27,268 nucleotides of DNA from a virus. Below, piece after piece: positions 1 to 8,067 of the stretch; within the stretch, counting starts at the first letter, position 1; each line of letters starts with the position of its first letter. The translations under genes and the position numbers were made by a program. Where the stretch lies: positions 1-27,268 of IMG/VR virus record IMGVR_UViG_3300031758_000463; one strand, written 5' to 3'. The notes under the pieces are model-generated. The model ran no database searches and had not been told where the DNA came from. It worked only from the letters and a program-made list of their open reading frames with translations.

Positions 1-2
1 AT

Positions 3-1022
3 TCCATCATCATCGCAAATAACGATTCGTTGGATGCCGTGAGTGGATCGGCTGCCGGATATACTTTCTCGGATGGTACCGTTGTGATTGGAGAAGACGG
101 TCTAGCGTTAAATGATATTACTCTACGAGATGCTTCGATAGAGGTGACTGGGCCGCTGTTTCAAGGAACGATAAGCGGATATGCTTCTGGGGGAGGCGAC
201 GGTCCCCCGGCGGGTCTCACAATAGAGAAGTTTTCATTTACGTCAGATGGAAATGCCACAGATGTTGGAGACTTAACTGTCCAAAGAGGATACGCCTCAG
301 GTCAAAGCAGTTCTGTTTCAGGATACACTTCTGGAGGACTCGCCGGCGGTGCTCTCAATACGATCGACAAGTTTCCATTTGCTTCAAATGCGAATGCCAC
401 AGATGTAGGAGACTTAACGCAAGCTAGAAGGAGTATCGGCGGCGGGGGCCAGACTTCTACTGTAAGCGGTTATACTTCAGGAGGCTTTGTTCCTGCAGCT
501 GTTAATACCATAGATAAATTTCCGTTTGCTGTAAATGCAAACGCCACAGATGTTGGGGACTTAACTGTAGGAAGGTATAACATTGCAGGACAATCGAGTA
601 CTGAATATGGTTATACCGCCGGTGGATCACCTTCGAATATAATTGACAAGTTTCCATTCGCTGCCGATGGCAATGCTACAGATGTAGGCGATTTATCAAT
701 AGGAAAATTGGGGCCAGCTGGACAGTCTAGCACCGTGTCTGGCTATACTTCCGGATCATTCCCAGGTAGCAACGTAATAGATAAATTTCCATTTGCTTCA
801 AATGCTAACGCGACGGACGTGGGTGACCTTAGCCAAGCAAGAGGGTCTAACGCTGGACAGAGTTCTACTACGAATGGTTATACTTCTGGCGGGACGTACC
901 AGTTCCTGCCTACTGCGGTCAAAAACACAATAGATAAGTTCCCATTTGCGGCGGATGCTAACGCTACGGACGTAGGTGATCTTACGGTTACAAGATCCTC
1001 CCCGACAGGACAACAGGTATAA
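3..1022 (+). CDS. Kelch-like six-repeat propeller protein, paralog 1 (5' partial)
   Basis: The reading frame is open from the first bases of the window, so the start lies upstream. A TTG at 30 is in frame but has no Shine-Dalgarno sequence. After an N-terminal stretch of about 45 residues ending in FQGTISGY there are six repeats of the form SGYTSGG-(5-15)-NTIDKFPFA-(4)-NATDVGDLTQAR-(4)-AGQSS. The last repeat ends GQQV and lacks the SST-SGY part. Six repeats, with the incomplete last one complemented by the N-terminal FQGT-ISGY strand, suggest a closed six-bladed beta-propeller of kelch/galactose-oxidase type. There are no transmembrane segments and few charged residues. It is probably a virion surface or adhesin protein, because it lies in a late region next to tail-fibre genes. 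It forms a tandem group with the genes at 1026 and 2045. The repeat pattern is certain; the role is inferred. Confidence 0.8.
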   Translation, partial: SIIIANNDSLDAVSGSAAGYTFSDGTVVIGEDGLALNDITLRDASIEVTGPLFQGTISGYASGGGDGPPAGLTIEKFSFTSDGNATDVGDLTVQRGYASGQSSSVSGYTSGGLAGGALNTIDKFPFASNANATDVGDLTQARRSIGGGGQTSTVSGYTSGGFVPAAVNTIDKFPFAVNANATDVGDLTVGRYNIAGQSSTEYGYTAGGSPSNIIDKFPFAADGNATDVGDLSIGKLGPAGQSSTVSGYTSGSFPGSNVIDKFPFASNANATDVGDLSQARGSNAGQSSTTNGYTSGGTYQFLPTAVKNTIDKFPFAADANATDVGDLTVTRSSPTGQQV

Positions 1023-1025
1023 AAC

Positions 1026-2018
1026 ATGGCAAAAGTAATTACAGAAAATTTCGCGTTTACACAGTATGCTGATGGTATAGAATTTAACGGTAAAGCCGTT
1101 GCGACTGCGTTTGATGTTCCACCAATATTTCAAGGAACTGTAAGCGGTTACGCAACGGGCGGGAGCTATCCTAGCGGAACAACTGCAATTAGAAAATTTT
1201 CCTTTGCGTCAAATGGAAATTCTGTAAGTGTAGGCAACTTGACGAACGCCCTGAGTGGAGGTGCAGGACAATCTAGTTCTACATCTGGTTATACAACAGG
1301 ATCCGGCACCGGCTCTATCAATATGATTAATAAGTTTCCATTTTCTGTTGACGCAAACGCAACGGATGTTGGTGATCTTACACAATTAAGGGTAAATCCG
1401 GCCGGTCAATCGAGTCCCGTATCTGGTTATGGTTATTCGTCTGGCGGCACGGGCGGCTCACCTTATTCAAATGTAATAGATAAGTTTCCTTTTTCAGCAG
1501 ACGCCAATGCAACAGATGTAGGAGATCTTACGCAATTAAGAGAGTATCCGGCTGGACAATCTAGTGTTACATCAGGTTATTCTTCTGGTGGATATTCACC
1601 TCCATTTAGAAATACTATAGACAAGTTTCCGTTTGCTTCTGACGCAAACGCAACTGATGTTGGAGACCTTACTGTATCTAGGTCTAGAGCAGCAGGACAG
1701 TCTAGTGATGTGTCAGGATATTCGTCTGGAGGCAGAGAAATTCCTACTCTTCTAAATGTAATAGACAAGTTTCCATTTGCCTCAAACGCAAACGCAACTG
1801 ATGTCGGAGATCTTACACAGAGCCGTAACGCGGCTTCAGGTCAATCTAGTACTGTTTCAGGTTATTCGTCTGGAGGCGATGGCACCCCGTCCCCCGCCTT
1901 TTCAAATGTAATAGATAAGTTTCCTTTTGCCTCAAACGCAAACGCAACTGATGTAGGCGATTTAGCTCAAGGAAATGTAGGTGGGGTAACTGGACAAACC
2001 GCAGGCCAACAGGTATAA
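1026..2018 (+). CDS. Kelch-like six-repeat propeller protein, paralog 2
   Basis: 330 residues. It starts at ATG 1026, three bases after the stop of the preceding paralog; AGGT at 1015-1018, inside the upstream gene's last codons, serves as the ribosome binding site. The N-terminal segment of about 38 residues (MAKVITENFAF...) differs from the other paralogs and ends in FQGTVSGY. Six repeats follow. The first is divergent (IRKFSFASNGNSVSVGNL) and the second has MINKFPF; the remaining four are canonical. The last repeat carries a short insertion before GQQV. The stop codon TAA lies inside a TATAAATA late-promoter box. It is likely a structural or adhesin propeller, as for its paralogs; the distinct N-terminus may be the part that docks it to the virion. 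Confidence 0.82.
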   Translation: MAKVITENFAFTQYADGIEFNGKAVATAFDVPPIFQGTVSGYATGGSYPSGTTAIRKFSFASNGNSVSVGNLTNALSGGAGQSSSTSGYTTGSGTGSINMINKFPFSVDANATDVGDLTQLRVNPAGQSSPVSGYGYSSGGTGGSPYSNVIDKFPFSADANATDVGDLTQLREYPAGQSSVTSGYSSGGYSPPFRNTIDKFPFASDANATDVGDLTVSRSRAAGQSSDVSGYSSGGREIPTLLNVIDKFPFASNANATDVGDLTQSRNAASGQSSTVSGYSSGGDGTPSPAFSNVIDKFPFASNANATDVGDLAQGNVGGVTGQTAGQQV

Positions 2019-2021
2019 ATA
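2014..2021 (+). promoter_or_regulatory. T4-type late promoter (TATAAATA)
   Basis: Exact TATAAATA, 24 bases before ATG 2045. The stop TAA of the upstream propeller gene (2016-2018) lies inside it. Confidence 0.75.
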
Positions 2022-2044
2022 AATGAAAATGTCAAGGATTTAAT

Positions 2045-3010
2045 ATGCCTATTACGTTAAACAAAGACTCGATTAACTTCGGTAACTACAGCATATCTCT
2101 GCATCCTAACGGCATTGAGATCGACGGTAAGTTTAAGTATGCGTCGAGTGATATATACGTGAGACCATTTCAAGGTACGATAAGTGGATATACTTCTGGC
2201 GGAACAATACCACCAAATAATAGTACTAACACAATTGATAAGTTTCCATTCTCGTCCAATGCTAACGCAACTGACGTGGGTGATTTGACGCAAGCAAGGC
2301 GCGAGAGCGCAGGCCAATCAAGTGCCGAATCTGGTTATACTTCTGGTGGTTATGGATCAGGAAACTCAAACGTAATAGATAAGTTTCCGTTTGCCGCGAA
2401 TGGCAACGCAACGGATGTTGGCGATCTTACACAAGCAAGAAATTCGCTTTCCGGAACTTCTAGTTCCGCATCAGGCTATTCAGCTGGAGGTTTTGGTCCT
2501 CTAAATACTGTTGACAAGTTTCCGTTTGCCGCGAATGGCAACGCAACGGATGTTGGCGATCTTACACAATCAAGGTATGGCCCGGCAGGTCAATCAAGTA
2601 CATCATCAGGTTATGCGTCTGGTGGTTTTACAACTGCAAACTCTAATGTAATTGATAAGTTTCCTTTTTCTTCTGATGCCAACGCGACGGACGTCGGTGA
2701 TTTGACTCTGGCAAGAAACCTTGTAACTGGTCAATCTAGTTCTGAATCAGGTTATGCGTCTGGAGGAGGAACCTCAAACGTAATAGACAAGTTTCCATTT
2801 GCATCTAATGCAAACGCAACAGACGTCGGAGATCTTACACAAGCAAGAACTGGATCGGCGGGTCAAAGCTCTACAGAATCTGGTTACACTTCTGGTGGAA
2901 GCCCATTTCTTAACACAATCGACAAGTTTCCATTTGCTGCAAATGCTAACGCAACAGACGTGGGTGATTTAACTCAAGGTAGACAATCTTCGGCTGGTCA
3001 ACAGATATAA
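2045..3010 (+). CDS. Kelch-like six-repeat propeller protein, paralog 3
   Basis: 321 residues, with AAGGA at 2034-2038 six bases before ATG 2045 and a late-promoter box at 2014-2021. The N-terminal 44 residues (INFGNYSISLHPNGIEIDG) resemble those of the paralog at 8534 (INFGDYTLTFTNDGFEFDG), suggesting a shared virion-attachment segment. Six repeats of about 43-49 residues follow, ending GQQI. Repeats 2 and 3 share a 54-bp exact DNA repeat. Repeat 5 is identical at DNA level over 121 bp to the last repeat of the paralog ending at 10419. The stop overlaps the next late promoter. Predicted as a six-bladed propeller in the virion; the ligand is unknown. Confidence 0.82.
   Translation: MPITLNKDSINFGNYSISLHPNGIEIDGKFKYASSDIYVRPFQGTISGYTSGGTIPPNNSTNTIDKFPFSSNANATDVGDLTQARRESAGQSSAESGYTSGGYGSGNSNVIDKFPFAANGNATDVGDLTQARNSLSGTSSSASGYSAGGFGPLNTVDKFPFAANGNATDVGDLTQSRYGPAGQSSTSSGYASGGFTTANSNVIDKFPFSSDANATDVGDLTLARNLVTGQSSSESGYASGGGTSNVIDKFPFASNANATDVGDLTQARTGSAGQSSTESGYTSGGSPFLNTIDKFPFAANANATDVGDLTQGRQSSAGQQI
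2381..2569 (+). repeat. Two 54-bp exact direct repeats within paralog 3
   Basis: 2381-2434 and 2516-2569 are identical, offset by 135 bases, which is exactly one 45-residue repeat unit. They encode the core from KFPFAANGN to DLTQ of repeats 2 and 3. Confidence 0.88.
2746..2866 (+). repeat. 121-bp perfect repeat shared by two propeller paralogs (copy 1)
   Basis: Identical base for base to 10290-10410. It covers nearly all of repeat 5 of paralog 3 (one repeat unit plus part of the next junction). Confidence 0.9.
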
Positions 3011-3013
3011 ATA
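3006..3013 (+). promoter_or_regulatory. T4-type late promoter (TATAAATA)
   Basis: Exact TATAAATA, 28 bases before the sulfotransferase ATG 3041. It contains the upstream stop codon (3008-3010). Confidence 0.75.
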
Positions 3014-3040
3014 ATCTTGTGAAACAACGAGAGTTATATT

Positions 3041-3868
3041 ATGAAACAATTGAATTTTTGCGCAGGTCTTCCAAGAACCGGATCGACCGTGCTTATGAAT
3101 ATCCTACAACAGAACCCAGAAATCTTTACAACCGCCACGGATCCCTTTCCTGAGATACTCAGCGAACAGATCCTCATTAAATCTCGTTATCGAGAATCCT
3201 TTCAGGCAATGAGCTGCGAACAAGCAGACGATGCCGTTTACGGAATGGCGATTGGTGCTACGAAGGGTTGGTACGAAGGACTCACAAAGAAACCAGTCGT
3301 GATCTCAAAGTCAAGAACTTGGTCGAACCTTCATCATCTCTTTCCAAACAACAAGATACTCGTCACAGTAAGAGACCTTCGAGACATCGTCGAGAGTTTT
3401 GATCGTGTCAACGATAAGATTAAAGCCCTTCATACCTTCGGTGATGGTAACATTCTCTACGGCTCTATGACTGAGACCGAGAAGTATCACTATCACTTTA
3501 AAGAATCAAACGCGTTTTCAGGCAATCTGAGACACGAGATACTCAAGTACATTGAACTCTTTAAGACCAATCCGGAAAGAGTTAAGTTTGTTCGATACGA
3601 GGATCTGCTTAAGGAACCAGTCTACATGCTTCGAAGAATATACGACTTCTTAGGTCTTGAATACTTTGAGCACGATTTGAACAACATAGAGCAGTCTGCA
3701 TTATTCGAACACGACAACGCGTACTTTCGTGAGAAGACGGATCATCATACGAAGCCTTCTCTTCTACCTTGGAAGGAACCAAAGAGAGTACTCTCAGAAA
3801 GTTTTCACGAAAAAGTCGTGAGCGAAAACACCTGGTTCTATAAATCCTTTTATCCTGACGCGATATAA
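3041..3868 (+). CDS. PAPS-dependent sulfotransferase family protein
   Basis: 275 residues. The N-terminal motif GLPRTGSTVL (residues 9-18) matches the 5'-phosphosulfate-binding loop of sulfotransferases. KILVTVRDLRDIVESF (105-120) matches the 3'-phosphate-binding strand and helix with R111 and D112. VRYEDLLKEP (184-193) matches the conserved late motif. The family transfers sulfate from PAPS to hydroxyls or amines of sugars, lipids or tyrosines. The gene has its own late promoter at 3006-3013 and a weak GAG ribosome site near 3031. It sits directly after three propeller genes and before three oxygenase genes, so a virion or surface glycan or a tyrosine is a plausible acceptor (inference). Family assignment is firm; the substrate is unknown. 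Confidence 0.85.
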   Translation: MKQLNFCAGLPRTGSTVLMNILQQNPEIFTTATDPFPEILSEQILIKSRYRESFQAMSCEQADDAVYGMAIGATKGWYEGLTKKPVVISKSRTWSNLHHLFPNNKILVTVRDLRDIVESFDRVNDKIKALHTFGDGNILYGSMTETEKYHYHFKESNAFSGNLRHEILKYIELFKTNPERVKFVRYEDLLKEPVYMLRRIYDFLGLEYFEHDLNNIEQSALFEHDNAYFREKTDHHTKPSLLPWKEPKRVLSESFHEKVVSENTWFYKSFYPDAI

Positions 3869-3871
3869 ATA
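3864..3871 (+). promoter_or_regulatory. T4-type late promoter (TATAAATA)
   Basis: Exact TATAAATA, 28 bases before the oxygenase ATG 3899. It contains the sulfotransferase stop (3866-3868). Confidence 0.75.
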
Positions 3872-3898
3872 ATACTATATGATGATACGGAGTACATT

Positions 3899-4456
3899 AT
3901 GAACGAACACGCGACTAACATTTTTAATGTTCCAATATGGGGATACGTTCTTACGAACGAAAAGTATCAAGCAGAAGATTATCTCGACAGAGTTCTAGAA
4001 CTATACGCTCAGGAACCGTCGGTATCAAAGAGTAACTCGGGCGGTGCCTGGCAGTCGAGAGACGATCTTCACGAGGATCCGATCTTTCGAGAGTTTGTAA
4101 AAAACATTCTACTCAAATCGATCGCATCAAACATTCTCAAGGACTACGGCATCACCGAGTTCAAGCTACAGAGCATGTGGGCAAACGTAAACGGTAAGCA
4201 CTCTTTCAATCACCATCACACGCACGAGGGTTATCTCTCGGGTGTATTCTATCTTAGAGTACCGCAGAACTCCGGTCGTCTCGTATTTACGAACCCAGCC
4301 ATTCGCAGCGAGAGACATCCAATTCGTGATAAGAACTATCCAATTCAACCACAACCTCTTGCGTGTATTGTCTTTCCGAGTTGGCTCGAACACTATGTCG
4401 AACCAAATCAGTCGGACGATACGAGAGTAAGTATCAGCTTTAACATAGGTGTTTGA
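3899..4456 (+). CDS. 2OG-Fe(II) oxygenase-like protein (2OG-FeII_Oxy_5 type)
   Basis: 185 residues, starting at ATG 3899 with GGAG at 3889-3892 and a late promoter at 3864-3871. The core layout QSMWANVNGKHSFNHHHTHEG, then SGVFYLRVP, then LVFTNP, then ACIVFPSWLEHYVEPN, then TRVSISFNIG (about 91-184) is that of a putative 2OG-Fe(II) oxygenase family common in marine phages and bacteria. Candidate metal ligands are in the HHHTHE cluster (105-110) and H165; R176 is the likely 2-oxoglutarate-binding arginine. The first ligand pair is not a standard HxD. It begins a run of three oxygenase genes separated by 2-3 bases. Substrate unknown. Confidence 0.8.
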   Translation: MNEHATNIFNVPIWGYVLTNEKYQAEDYLDRVLELYAQEPSVSKSNSGGAWQSRDDLHEDPIFREFVKNILLKSIASNILKDYGITEFKLQSMWANVNGKHSFNHHHTHEGYLSGVFYLRVPQNSGRLVFTNPAIRSERHPIRDKNYPIQPQPLACIVFPSWLEHYVEPNQSDDTRVSISFNIGV

Positions 4457-4458
4457 TT

Positions 4459-5031
4459 ATGAACCATAAAAAGTTACACATTAACGGCCGTGAAGTAGAT
4501 ATCTATGACGATCTGTTTACGTTTGAAGAGATCTCAAAGATGTTCATCGCGGTTCGTAATTTTCCCTACACAGCTACTAATTTTAGCGACGGGTTTAGAT
4601 CGCACATCTACGGCGAAAAGCACAAGCTCAAGTACGTGTTTGGATCGCGTGAAGAAGCAACTAACTTTGGCATTATAAATAGACTCAATCAGGTCAATCC
4701 ACATTTTGCTAAGAATTATATCGTTCACCGACAATATGTAAATCTTGCTACGACGAGCGACTTCGATACGATTCACATAGACGACAATCATCTAGAAAAG
4801 CCTAAGACGGCGCTATACTATCCTCACCCGGATTGGAACATTCATTGGGGAGGTCATACATTCTTCTTCAACGAAAAGTTGGATAGTATAGAATACACAG
4901 CAGCGTATAAACCTGGAAGGCTTGTCATCTTTGATGGTTCGATACCTCACTGTGGTTCGCCGCCATACGCATCTGCTCAAGATAAAAGATACGTTGTGAC
5001 CTGCAAGTTTCAATATACGAATGGAGAATAA
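4459..5031 (+). CDS. 2OG-Fe(II) oxygenase (prolyl-hydroxylase-like)
   Basis: 190 residues from ATG 4459. The in-frame TTG at 4453 overlaps the upstream stop and is less likely, because AGGTG at 4447-4451 is well spaced for 4459. A double-stranded beta-helix oxygenase signature is visible: H106-x-D108 in the short stretch TIHIDD, GGHTFFF (131-137), GRLVIFDGSIPHCG with H164, and R177 in KRYVVTCKF. This matches the HxD...H...R iron and 2-oxoglutarate-binding set. The fold family hydroxylates amino-acid side chains or small molecules. It is coupled to its neighbours by 2- and 3-base gaps. A TATAAATA box lies inside the gene at 4674-4681. Confidence 0.82.
   Translation: MNHKKLHINGREVDIYDDLFTFEEISKMFIAVRNFPYTATNFSDGFRSHIYGEKHKLKYVFGSREEATNFGIINRLNQVNPHFAKNYIVHRQYVNLATTSDFDTIHIDDNHLEKPKTALYYPHPDWNIHWGGHTFFFNEKLDSIEYTAAYKPGRLVIFDGSIPHCGSPPYASAQDKRYVVTCKFQYTNGE
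4674..4681 (+). promoter_or_regulatory. Intragenic late-promoter-like box
   Basis: Exact TATAAATA inside the second oxygenase gene, spelling codons within ATT-ATA-AAT-AGA. It could add transcription of the two-domain oxygenase and following genes, but the next start is over 350 bases downstream, so it may be chance. Confidence 0.3.
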
Positions 5032-5034
5032 ATT

Positions 5035-6351
5035 ATGAAAGACACGGTAAGTTACTTTGAAGAAAATGGTTATGTAGTTTTACAGAACGTCCTACCTAAA
5101 GAAAAGTGCGACGAATTAGTAGCGCATATGTTTAAGCTACACGAAGAAGGTAAACTGGTTCAGGATGATCAGTGCCCTCTTTCTGATGCCATCTACGGAG
5201 ATCCGGTTTTTGATAACCTTCTTCAGAACGTAGCAGAACCTCTCGGTAAAGCCGTTGGCAGAAAGCTGCTTCCTACGTATTCGTATGCAAGGATCTATCG
5301 TCCTGGCGACGTTTTAAAGAAACACCTCGATCGCCCTGCCTGTGAGATTAGTACAACGCTTACTCTTGGATACGACGCAAAGGTCAACTGGCCAATTCAT
5401 TTTGCAAACCAAGACGGAACGAAAGAAACAGCAGTGACTATGGAACCCGGTGAGATGGCTGCGTATAAGGGAACCGAGATGGTTCACTGGAGAAAGCCGT
5501 TTAAGGGTAACTGGCACGTTCAGGTCTTCCTACACTTCGTAGATGCTAACGGTCCTCATGCAAACCAAGCAATGGATGGAAGACAGTCTCTTGGTGTTGA
5601 CAAGACTGCGCAGACCATGACTCAAGCAGCGCAGCCGCCACAAAAGCAACAGGAAAATGTAGTAAACCAACCAAGAACGGACAACCTCAGTCTAAAGAAG
5701 AATAACGAGATGTTAATTCCGGATCCAATCTTTGGCGGTGTGATCCTACCGAGCACTGATAATACTCTTCCTGGTTATTTTCCAGTCAATAGCGAAACGT
5801 TTCCTACGATGATGTTCACAAACCAGGAGTGTGATCGTATCATTCAGATCGCGAAGGACTCGTATTCTTCTGCTGCGAGCGTTGGTAGTGGAAAGAGCGG
5901 AAGTGTTGCGAAACAAATCAGATCTGCCGAGATCTATCCGATAGAGAACAACGAAGAGAATCGTTGGATCTTTAAAAAGATCGCGAGTGTTGTTTCAGTA
6001 GTAAACACCGTACACTTTGAATACGACATCTCGGCTATCGAGTACGCGCTTCAACTCATTCACTATCCTTCGGATGCGGAAGTTCCTGGCCACTATAACT
6101 GGCACGTGGATGCCGGTCCTGGCGTAGTAGCAACGAGAAAGATCTCGTTTACTGCACAGCTCTCGGACCCGAATAGTTATACCGGTTGCGATCTCATTGT
6201 AGACGATCACGGCAATAAAATTCAAGCATCTCGTGAGAGAGGATCGTTCTCGCTATTTCCGAGTTATATGCCACACGTAGTTACTCCAATCGAGACGGGA
6301 GATCGTTATGCTCTCGTCATTTGGATACATGGATCAAGGAGGTTCAGATAA
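5035..6351 (+). CDS. Two-domain 2OG-Fe(II) oxygenase (tandem hydroxylase fusion)
   Basis: 438 residues, with GGAGA upstream at 5023-5027. The N-terminal domain (about 1-180) has YSYARIYRPGDVLKKHLDR with H97-x-D99, then MVHWRKPF with H151, then HVQVFLHFVD. No clear 2-oxoglutarate arginine is visible in the last strand; H161 lies there. A Gln/Asn-rich linker (about 183-225) follows. The C-terminal domain (about 226-438) has YNWHVDAGPG with H357-x-D359, RKISFTAQLSD, FSLFPSYMPHVV with H414 and R424 in GDRYALVIWIHG, a complete prolyl-4-hydroxylase-like set. The two domains are not close copies of each other, so this looks like a fusion of two different oxygenases. Substrates are unknown. Confidence 0.85.
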   Translation: MKDTVSYFEENGYVVLQNVLPKEKCDELVAHMFKLHEEGKLVQDDQCPLSDAIYGDPVFDNLLQNVAEPLGKAVGRKLLPTYSYARIYRPGDVLKKHLDRPACEISTTLTLGYDAKVNWPIHFANQDGTKETAVTMEPGEMAAYKGTEMVHWRKPFKGNWHVQVFLHFVDANGPHANQAMDGRQSLGVDKTAQTMTQAAQPPQKQQENVVNQPRTDNLSLKKNNEMLIPDPIFGGVILPSTDNTLPGYFPVNSETFPTMMFTNQECDRIIQIAKDSYSSAASVGSGKSGSVAKQIRSAEIYPIENNEENRWIFKKIASVVSVVNTVHFEYDISAIEYALQLIHYPSDAEVPGHYNWHVDAGPGVVATRKISFTAQLSDPNSYTGCDLIVDDHGNKIQASRERGSFSLFPSYMPHVVTPIETGDRYALVIWIHGSRRFR

Positions 6352-6352
6352 T

Positions 6353-7306
6353 ATGGAAGAAGAAAAGAAAACAACAGCGCGTGAACTCGCAGTATTCGAA
6401 GAGATCCGTAAGAGCGATATCGTAACAGCCGAGGATGCGGAGAGAATGAAGGTGCCTATGGCCATGGTCTTTGGTCATGGTACTACTGGAAATCTTCCTA
6501 GCTTTGGCGGTAAGACACTTAATGAAAACTCTCAGTTGGTAGACGTTGCTCTCAAGAACGTCGGCGAGCTACAGAATATTTGGAACCACAGCCACACTCA
6601 ATGGATGTGGAAGCATATCAACTTTAGCTATCACAGCCCGCATAAAAATATGCGCCAGATTGCAGCAGAACTTGCGAAGAAAAAATCTGCTTTGAATGAA
6701 GCAAAGTGGCGTCATATCAAGAAGGAAGCAAGAATTCGTAAGATCCAAGAAGAACTGCAAAACGCAGAAAATATGGATTACTGGCGTGAGGTCGACCTGA
6801 AGATTAAGCTTGCTGAGTATCAAGAAGGTGCGATCGAAGGCATGTCATATATCGAAGGGGCTATGAAGGACGTTCTCGCACTTCAGGAAGTCTTTGAGGA
6901 TCTAAAGAAAACAGTTAGCGATTTCAGTGAGCACGACATCGAGAAAGAGGAATCGATATCACACCTAAAGAGAAGTATAGTCCAGTGTATTCGTGACGTT
7001 CGCCAATCTGGACGCATTACAAAGGGTGAGCAGGAGTATATGGAGCAGATCGGGGTGAACCCAGGTAAGATGCAACGTATCCTTCAGTTATACGTAGAAA
7101 AAGAGATCGAACAGGACTCTTGGGATAGCGAAGGCCTCTTTGAGTTTGTCGATGGATTGGCTCGCGAACTCGTCGAGAAACATAAGGTCGACGTGAAGAG
7201 AATGGAACTACTCGGTTACGATCCAGAATCAAGAGAGGACATTACATACTCTACGAAGGTCGCTCTCTTAGATAACTTTATGGACGAGGAGTCGAATGAA
7301 GACTGA
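6353..7306 (+). CDS. Conserved T4-like marine phage helical protein
   Basis: 317 residues. ATG 6353 is chosen because a near-perfect AAGGAGGT (6336-6343) lies nine bases upstream, although the frame is open further 5' into the previous gene. The protein is charged and mostly helical: an N-terminal acidic segment, a short loop region (PMAMVFGHGTTGNLPSFGGKTLNE), then a conserved core NIWNHSHTQWMWKH (about 75-88), a long Lys/Glu-rich coiled-coil-like stretch (about 105-150) and SIRQSG-like and VDVKRMELLGYDPESRE segments near the C-terminus. I recognise it as a conserved uncharacterised protein of T4-like marine phages; no enzymatic motif is visible. It is embedded in the enzyme cassette and overlaps the downstream methyltransferase gene by 11 bases. 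Confidence 0.75.
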   Translation: MEEEKKTTARELAVFEEIRKSDIVTAEDAERMKVPMAMVFGHGTTGNLPSFGGKTLNENSQLVDVALKNVGELQNIWNHSHTQWMWKHINFSYHSPHKNMRQIAAELAKKKSALNEAKWRHIKKEARIRKIQEELQNAENMDYWREVDLKIKLAEYQEGAIEGMSYIEGAMKDVLALQEVFEDLKKTVSDFSEHDIEKEESISHLKRSIVQCIRDVRQSGRITKGEQEYMEQIGVNPGKMQRILQLYVEKEIEQDSWDSEGLFEFVDGLARELVEKHKVDVKRMELLGYDPESREDITYSTKVALLDNFMDEESNED

Positions 7307-8039
7307 GTTCTATAACAGACTCATAGAAGCAAAGAAGTATACCGACAGGATTGGTTCTATCTACGGAACTGAGGATCTGTCGGTATACCTTTATTCCGTG
7401 ATACGAATGATGAAGCCAAAGACCGTTGTAGAACTTGGTACGGGTCTCGGATCCACGATGTTATGGAGTGCTCTTGCTCTTGAAGAGAACGATGAAGGAA
7501 TGCTCTACACAGTTGATGATGGAAGCGAGTGGAAGAGAATTAGTACTGCAAAGGAAATGATCGGCGATCGCTTTCGCGTAGACTATGATCGATTTGTGAA
7601 GGATCTTATTCTAGAGTTTCAGATATACGAAAGAGTAGAGTTTATAAACGAGAAGATCTCAATCGTTGATGTAAATGATATCGACATACTCTTTAGTGAC
7701 TTTGCTCACGGAGTCTTCGATGTAACAAAGTTGCTCGCTGATTATCTACCAAAGATGAACGAACACGCTAGGATCTACATCGACAGCGCGAGTACTCACT
7801 ACGGATCCTACAGCACGATCGAGCGTATCGTTCAGATACTTAACAATGGAAAGATACCGCGATCTTTCGAAGAAATTTCAAATCTGGATTGCGACTCGTT
7901 CCTAAGAAAAGTGCAGAGAAGTTCTTTTTCGATAGAGCACATCATTGAGAATAAAGATCGTAATCAAAACAGCACGTGCTGTATCACAATCTCTCCAATT
8001 GATATTTTTCCGTATCCTAGGAAAAACATGAGAGTATAA
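7296..8039 (+). CDS. Class I SAM-dependent methyltransferase-like protein
   Basis: 247 residues. ATG 7296 overlaps the preceding gene, with GAGGAG just upstream (7286-7291). TVVELGTGLGSTMLW (residues 43-57) is a class I methyltransferase motif I binding S-adenosylmethionine. TVDDGSEW, around residue 73, fits the acidic end of the second strand. DIDILFSDFAHG fits motif II/III, and ARIYIDSASTHYGSYSTIER follows. It resembles the CmcI/Methyltransf_24 kind of small-molecule or sugar O-methyltransferase. The stop TAA is inside the late-promoter box at 8035-8042. It probably acts with the adjacent oxygenases and sulfotransferase; the acceptor is unknown. Confidence 0.72.
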   Translation: MKTEFYNRLIEAKKYTDRIGSIYGTEDLSVYLYSVIRMMKPKTVVELGTGLGSTMLWSALALEENDEGMLYTVDDGSEWKRISTAKEMIGDRFRVDYDRFVKDLILEFQIYERVEFINEKISIVDVNDIDILFSDFAHGVFDVTKLLADYLPKMNEHARIYIDSASTHYGSYSTIERIVQILNNGKIPRSFEEISNLDCDSFLRKVQRSSFSIEHIIENKDRNQNSTCCITISPIDIFPYPRKNMRV

Positions 8040-8042
8040 ATA
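8035..8042 (+). promoter_or_regulatory. T4-type late promoter (TATAAATA)
   Basis: Exact TATAAATA, 26 bases before ATG 8068, which also has a strong AGGAGG. It contains the upstream methyltransferase stop (8037-8039). Confidence 0.78.
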
Positions 8043-8067
8043 GAATAAACTAAACTAGGAGGCAATC

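Noticed and set aside
2023-2043. Six-codon frame (MKMSRI) between the promoter at 2014 and paralog 3
   Set aside because: It overlaps the AAGGA ribosome site of the true gene and has none of its own; it is probably a chance reading of the leader.
3784-3795. 12-base palindrome GAGAGTACTCTC
   Set aside because: It is inside the sulfotransferase coding sequence and has no conserved partner at a promoter.
6308-6352. Upstream start for the helical protein at 6308
   Set aside because: It overlaps the oxygenase gene and lacks a ribosome site, while ATG 6353 has a near-perfect AAGGAGGT.
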